From Cheilinus undulatus (taxonomy: Eukaryota; Chordata; Actinopteri; Labriformes; Labridae): a stretch of 64,000 bases of DNA. The position numbers were made by a program, and so were the translations under genes. Location: the NCBI RefSeq assembly GCF_018320785.1, contig NC_054882.1, forward strand, positions 23,378,719 through 23,442,718. Direction: 5' to 3'. Positions 60,501 to 64,000 of this stretch are shown piece by piece. Each line of letters begins with the position of its first letter. Within the stretch, counting starts at the first letter, position 1. Below the pieces are notes generated by a model that was not told the DNA's origin, did no database searches, and worked only from the letters and a program-made list of their open reading frames with translations.

Positions 60501-62387
60501 TTAACCCCACTGAGTGCCTTTAGGATGAACTGGAATGGAGATTGTGAGCCAGGCCTTCTTGTCAAACATCAGTGCCTGACCTTTTGAATGCTGTACAGAA
60601 TGAATGAGCACAAATTCCTATTAAAAACACTCCAAAATCCTATGGAAAGTCTTCTAATAAGAGTGGTGGTTGTTAAAGCTACAAAAGGAGGAATAAAACC
60701 ATATTAAAGTACATGTATTTGAATACAATGTCATGACAGCCCCTGTTTTTGTAGGAGGCAGGTGGCTGAATACCTTTGACCATACAGTGTACATGTAACA
60801 GGTGTGTAAAAAAGATGATATAATTCATCAAAAGTCCACTCTTCTTTCAAGGTTCAGATATTTACTTTTACATGTAATTGTATTTTATATAACTTAAAAT
60901 TTTGTTTTAATTTTGCAGTCTTTCTGCGATGGCATCTCTTCCTGCATGTTAGCACAACCCTCCTCAGATGTTTAGAGGACACACTGAGGAGGAATAAGTG
61001 TCTGTATACGCTCTCTCATTCAGTGATAAAATACTGTTTAAAGTGTTAGTTTATCAAACTCAAGCTGGGCTAGCAAAGCACGCAGGTGATTTTCTTACTG
61101 CATTTTATTGTCTCCTTTGAAAAGGTGTGCATTGAGACCCAGATATGAAGTTTCTGTGCCGAAAATATTTTATTTTGCACAGGTATGCAAGCCCTGTTCT
61201 GTTTTTATTATCATTTATTTTCTTTGATTCATATTATGTGACTAAATGTAAGTGTGAACTGGTTAAATTCATTATAATTCACTGTAAACTGCCACTGTTC
61301 AGTAGGAAATAAGCTTTTAAAGGAGCTTTACAGCTTCTTTGTGGTTCCTTTTCAATAAGAAACTTTAAAGCCATGCAATCAGACTTATATTGACATGTTT
61401 TGTCAGTTTCACATGTTTTTGTGCAAAATGTATGAGATTTAAATGGCACACATGTATTTTATACAGACAGCTTGAGGCCATGCTGAGGAGAAGTGTGCGT
61501 GTGAGATCCAGATATGAAAATATTTTACTTTGTAAGGAATGGCAGCAAAATAAATCCTGCTCCAGTTGGTATGAAAGCTCTGGTCCTGTCTCATCCTTAA
61601 CAACACAACTCAGAGAGAGATTCTGTAGTGAAACGAAGTGACAGGCCAGACAGGCTACATACACATTGATTATAACAATTAAACATATTTGAACTCACCG
61701 GTAAATCGTCAGGTTTTCTCTCTGGCTGGTTGTAGTGCTCTGTCCCATTCTCAATGACAGTGAAAACTGTGGAAAAAAAATAATCACTTATTGCAATACA
61801 GCAGAATCAAGTTTAATATGGTGACAAAAAGCAACAAAGTTTGGGGTTTTTTTTGGCACATATTCCAAGCAAATGAAACGTACTTGCATTCTGTGCTACT
61901 TTTAGAAACTTTCCAGGAAAGGTTATGTATTTTTAGCCATGAGTGGATGCAGAGAAAAGATCAGGGGGTCATTACTGATAGTCTCTTATAAAAGTATGAA
62001 ATTTTTCAGATAGACACAGATCATGAGAATTATAACCATGCTTCGAAGGACATTTGCTAAAACCAGCATCTCCTCCATCCTTCATGCTCAGGGTCACTGC
62101 CTTGTCTCTTACTGTAAGGATAATAGTTTGGCTGAAAACCTGACTACCACCAACCAAAGAGCTACACACAAACGCTGTTTAGAGCAGGGCCAACAGCAGA
62201 AAGAATAAAGGTCAGTGGAAAATAGAAAAGAAACTCATTGGAGCAGTCACAATGGGTCATAGCTTTGCTCCTGATAGACAAGAGTGTAACAAATCAGACG
62301 CTCACCATCATCGCTGTGTTTTCTCGTCAGCTCCTGCCTGCTGCTGTGAGCCACCACTTCCTCTGGAACCTTATCCAAGTCATTTGT
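42555..62387 (-). CDS. stac: stac, SH3 and cysteine-rich domain protein (C-terminal half)
   Basis: STAC adaptors bind voltage-gated L-type calcium channels and tune their trafficking and inactivation in nerve and muscle (family knowledge). The exons read leftwards are 62306-62387, 61699-61766, 54530-54627, 46492-46543, 45758-45895 and 42555-42653. Together they are 537 nt with consistent phases and a TGA at 42555-42557. The linker (TNDLDKVPEEVV, ENGTEHYNQPERKPDDLP) leads to SH3-1 (NTYVALHSFTPQDSHDLEMR, GDRILLADDSNDDWWKGVIE, DRIGFFPAAF) and SH3-2 (VFRCNRTFIGCKEQGQITLK, then ICVGSEGERGGFIKVASGKK, ending VLEII). 'CKEQGQITLKE' and the VLExI end favour STAC over STAC2/STAC3. The C1 domain and start lie beyond base 64000. 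Confidence 0.9.
42654..44706. other. stac last intron, left part
   Basis: No repeat terminus or exon is recognised before the hAT element at 44707. The intron runs 42654-45757. Confidence 0.4.
44707..45472. mobile_element. hAT-type MITE with perfect 8-bp target duplication
   Basis: The 766-bp element starts TAGGGATGGGCAATTAATCA; its right end on the other strand reads TAGGGCTGAACAATTCG. It is flanked by identical CTTCGGAG at 44699-44706 and 45473-45480. The inside carries GCAATTAGATT-type words typical of a common vertebrate hAT family. No transposase frame is present. Confidence 0.9.
46311..46336. repeat. poly-T tract
   Basis: A run of about 26 T in the stac intron 45896-46491. The rest of that intron shows nothing recognisable. 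Confidence 0.9.
46700..47940 (-). mobile_element. Tc1/mariner transposon, long decayed copy
   Basis: It starts CAGGTGCCTCTCAAAAAATT, the same terminal repeat as at 7632. Plus-strand words GGTTGGAGCTCCTTTTGCAC, GAAGCCCAGGTTGCTCTGAT, TGGACCAACAGCAGCAGATG and TGTCAAGTCAGCAGTCTTCC are the complement of the transposase gene. Numerous stops are present. The right terminus near 47940 is cut short. Confidence 0.8.
47941..49179. other. stac intron, nothing recognised
   Basis: This includes the longest unassigned open frame of the window (minus strand 48604-49086, 160 codons). It has no splice, domain or codon signal I can support. Confidence 0.4.
49370..49826 (+). mobile_element. hairpin-ended repeat, copy 2, with a coding first exon
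   Basis: An ATG at 49479 opens 25 codons (LSELDDISLLKEEQRTA near the end), followed by a good donor GCA|GTGAGT at 49554. The downstream part matches copy 1, including GTCACGTGTTTTGTTGCTCT and the terminal hairpin at 49783-49811 (13-bp stems, 3-nt loop) with CGTGTCAGCTTA. LKEEQRTA resembles the Q-containing start of RecQ-type helicases. The rest of that gene is missing, so this looks like an internally deleted derivative. Confidence 0.5.
49991..50671. repeat. pair of fish repeats ending GGCGGAGGTA
   Basis: Two pieces share CAGACCTCC, ATTAGCCCT and CCTTTAAAAAATTCCTGGAT (near 50080 and 50460). The second continues through AAATTTCATCAAAATCCGTC and CAACTTTTTGAGTTATGTTG to CCTCCTTGGCGGAGGTA, a widespread non-coding fish repeat. 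The class is unknown to me. Confidence 0.6.
50701..51756. mobile_element. hAT-type element with perfect 8-bp target duplication
   Basis: The 1056-bp element has the left end CAATGTTGGGAGTAACGCGT; the right end on the other strand reads CAATGTTGGGCAAGTTAC. GACATAAC is duplicated exactly at 50693-50700 and 51757-51764. An open frame at 51403-51633 is unassigned. No BED zinc finger or hAT dimerisation domain was recognised. Confidence 0.9.
51986..54529. other. stac intron, nothing recognised
   Basis: AT-rich intronic sequence with no exon or clear repeat end. Confidence 0.4.
54628..55557. other. stac intron, nothing recognised
   Basis: No supported gene. A C run (CCCCCCCCCC near 55180) is the only low-complexity tract. 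Confidence 0.4.
55558..56125. repeat. long inverted-repeat (foldback) element
   Basis: The left arm 55680-55818 and right arm 55979-56105 are inverted copies with roughly 85-90% identity by eye (for example TCATCAAATACACAATCC in the left arm and its complement in the right). The loop is about 160 bp. The left flank starts GGGATACTTCAACATTTTGG. The right flank is cut by the Tc1/mariner copy that follows. Confidence 0.7.
56135..57815 (-). mobile_element. Tc1/mariner copy split by a hAT insertion
   Basis: The same family as at 46700: TGATTATGGCATACAGCTCA, GAAGCCCAGGTTGCTCTGAT and CTCTACGGGGTTCAGGTGAA on the left. After the 56605-57649 insertion it resumes with AAGCTTCTCAGCAGATGGAA, CTTTCATCTGAAAACAGG and CAACAGTCCAGTTCTTTATC. 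Frames are broken. Confidence 0.75.
56605..57649. mobile_element. hAT-type element nested in a Tc1/mariner copy
   Basis: The 1045-bp element has ends TAGGGGTGGG and (other strand) TAGGCCTGGG. It is flanked by ATCTCCAT (56597-56604) and ATCTCAAT (57650-57657), 7 of 8 matching. The host element reads continuously across if the insert and one duplicate are removed. It contains the repeat shared with 34431-34930. Confidence 0.8.
57816..59567. other. stac intron, nothing recognised
   Basis: No exon or repeat end was placed. Open frames are short. Confidence 0.4.
59568..60791. mobile_element. Tc1/mariner-type element with terminal ACACTATATGGACAAAAG
   Basis: The right end TTTGACCATACAGTGTA is the imperfect inverse of the left end. 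Near 60440-60600 the + strand keeps decayed transposase-end wording (GACATGGTTTGATGAGTTCA, ACCCCACTGAGTGCCTTTAG). A second, shorter copy lies at 62987. A hAT MITE is nested inside. Confidence 0.65.
59724..60056. mobile_element. hAT MITE nested in the element 59568-60791
   Basis: The 333-bp element has the left end CAGCGGTTCCCAAAGTGGGG; the right end on the other strand reads CAGGGGTTCTCAAACTT. The flanks TTCTAAAG (59716-59723) and TTCTGAAG (60057-60064) match at 7 of 8 bases. The CAGGGGTTCTCAAA terminus is classic for Charlie-type hAT elements. Confidence 0.85.
60792..61698. other. stac intron with a short internal duplication
   Basis: About 45 bp around 61128-61180 (GTGTGCATTGAGACCCAGAT, ATATGAAG, AAAATATTTTATTTTG) recurs at about 61492-61532 with a gap. 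No exon is recognised. Confidence 0.4.
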
Positions 62388-62620
62388 CTGCAGAGATAGA
62401 ATGAGATTAGAGAGACAGATCAATAGATGTGGAGAGACAGAGATGGAAATTAAAGGATCAACACAGATATTTAGGGAGAAAAATAGAGATGGAAAGAGAA
62501 AGACATGAAAAGAGATAAATGAGATGGAAAGTGGTGGAAATTAGAAGAGGCAGATATATAAGAAAGCAGAAAGAGATAGAGGGAAAGAGAAGAATATATA
62601 AAATGGAGATGGGCTGAATT
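62388..62620. repeat. purine-rich low-complexity tract
   Basis: Degenerate GAGA/GATGGAAAGAGA-type units with almost no pyrimidine runs, in the stac intron just upstream of the exon at 62306. Confidence 0.7.
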
Positions 62621-62986
62621 CTCAAATGAGAAAAGCATTTCTCTAAACATTAAGCTGAAAGTGGTTTGTCATTCATATTAACAGATTAGACTGATAATCA
62701 TCATGCATTGTTTTAGTATGTTTGCATAAGAGTGAGCAAAAGTCTCCACAAATCTACACAAAAGTCCCTTGTCTATTGCTCACTGATCAACACTGAATAG
62801 TTGATTCTCAGTGAAATTCTCAACTCTACCAGCTTGTAGCCATTCTTTCATTGTTTGAGCATCACATGCAAAATTATTAGTGCTGTCAAACAGTTACATT
62901 ATTAAAATCACAGTTAATCTTGCAATTTCTGTAGTTAATCATGGCTCATCTCCCATTTGCCACGTTTCACATTTTACACTAAATAT

Positions 62987-63601
62987 CGTATGGACAAAAG
63001 TATTTGGCCACACCTGATCATTATTGATCTCAGGTGTTTCAATCAGACCTGTTGCCACAGGTCAGATGAATGAGTCTGGGGTTGGCAGACGCTGGGAGAA
63101 CATCACCTGAATGACTTCATTGTGCAAACTGTGAAGTTTAGTGGATTAGGGTAATGGTATGGAGGGTTTGGGCTTGGCCCCTTATCTCCAGTGAAGGACA
63201 GTCTTTATGCTTCAGCATACCAAGACATTTTGTACAATGCTATGCTTCCAGCTTTGTGGTAAAAGTTTGGGGAAGGCCCTTTTCTGTTCCAACATGACTG
63301 TGCCACAGTGCAAAAAGCAAGGAATATAAAGACATGGTTTGATGAGTTCAGTGTAGAAGAACTTAACCCCATCATGTACCTTTGGGATGAACTGAAAGGA
63401 AGAGTGTGAGCCAGGCTTTCTCATACAACATCAGTGCCTGACATTATAAATGCTATACAGAATGAAGGGAACAAATTCCCACAGAAACAGTCCAAAATCT
63501 TGTGGAAAGTCTTCCAAGAAGCTGTTATAGCTGCAACAAGCTATCTTCATATTAAAGTAAATGTATTTGAATACAGTATCATTACAGTCCCTGTTGGTGT
63601 A
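62987..63601. mobile_element. second copy of the TATGGACAAAAG Tc1/mariner family
   Basis: It starts TATGGACAAAAGTATTTGGC and shares GATCTCAGGTGTTTCA, AACATGACTGTGCCACA and GACATGGTTTGATGAGTTCA with 59568-60791. The right end is not preserved. Sequence from 63602 to the window end shows nothing recognisable. Confidence 0.65.
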
Positions 63602-64000
63602 ATATAATCAAATATATTACTAGACCGTACTCTCTGTTGTAGATTGAATCCATTATCTCTCTGACTTCCCTGCTTGTTTTAATAAAACTGCTGTTTAGTA
63701 AACATGATGTTTATTGAGTCTACATTTGGAAGCTATTATCATAAGCCCTGCTGAGATCACATTGTCTCACACACCCATTCACAGCTGCAAAGGACAGGGC
63801 GGGATTGCTCAAACACAACATCTCCCAGACTGCACACACAGTTTAGCTTACATTAGTGGTGATAAGATATGAAAGACCCAGCCACACACATGGAGAGGAG
63901 GGCTGGTGAGTTTGGCGCTACAATCAGTGCAGTCCATCTTCAGAGCTGAAACATGAGCATTTGTACAGACATCTCTCCCTATCTCTGCCTGGACCAGACT

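Noticed and set aside
1-64000. CRISPR arrays, operons, phage or bacterial mobile elements
   Set aside because: The window is spliced vertebrate DNA and no regularly spaced repeats or bacterial genes are present.

Overview
The window is vertebrate nuclear DNA, almost certainly from a teleost fish. The genes are split into short exons with GT-AG introns, the recognisable proteins are vertebrate ones (TONSL, NK-lysin, a HIPK-like kinase, STAC), and introns and intergenic DNA are full of decayed fish-type transposons: Tc1/mariner, hAT, Ty3/gypsy, a LINE tail and a tRNA-derived SINE. No prokaryotic feature or CRISPR array is present. The species cannot be told from the sequence.

Layout, left to right. 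(1) 78-14009, + strand: 22 exons of tonsl (Tonsoku-like, the replication-fork and homologous-recombination partner of MMS22L). The first ~180 residues lie off the left edge. The exons join to 1199 in-frame codons including the stop. (2) 15679-21845, - strand: two tandem NK-lysin-like genes (saposin-B antimicrobial peptides of cytotoxic lymphocytes). They share intron positions, each has its own TATA box, and a Tc1-like and a hAT-like element lie in and between them. (3) 22.3-34.9 kb: repeats, including a solo LTR with a 5-bp target duplication; a broken teleost-type HIPK-like kinase copy (26968-29390, +); a tRNA-derived SINE; an integrase-core fragment; and a truncated, many-times-broken Ty3/gypsy element (30850-~34430, -). 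(4) 35-42.5 kb: intergenic DNA with Tc1 and hAT copies and a hairpin-ended repeat. (5) 42555-62387, - strand: the last six exons of stac, which encode the linker and both SH3 domains. The C1 domain and N-terminus lie beyond the right edge. Its introns carry many datable insertions.

No single operon-like new system was found. The most useful less-described signals are: a repeat family with a terminal hairpin, one copy of which keeps a first coding exon resembling the start of a RecQ-type helicase; hAT elements with 8-bp target duplications, several of them nested with Tc1/mariner copies; a ~500-bp sequence shared in inverted orientation by one of those hAT elements and the flank of the gypsy copy; and a decayed short-unit tandem array that was invaded repeatedly. 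All family names rest on reading the sequence and were not confirmed by a database search.
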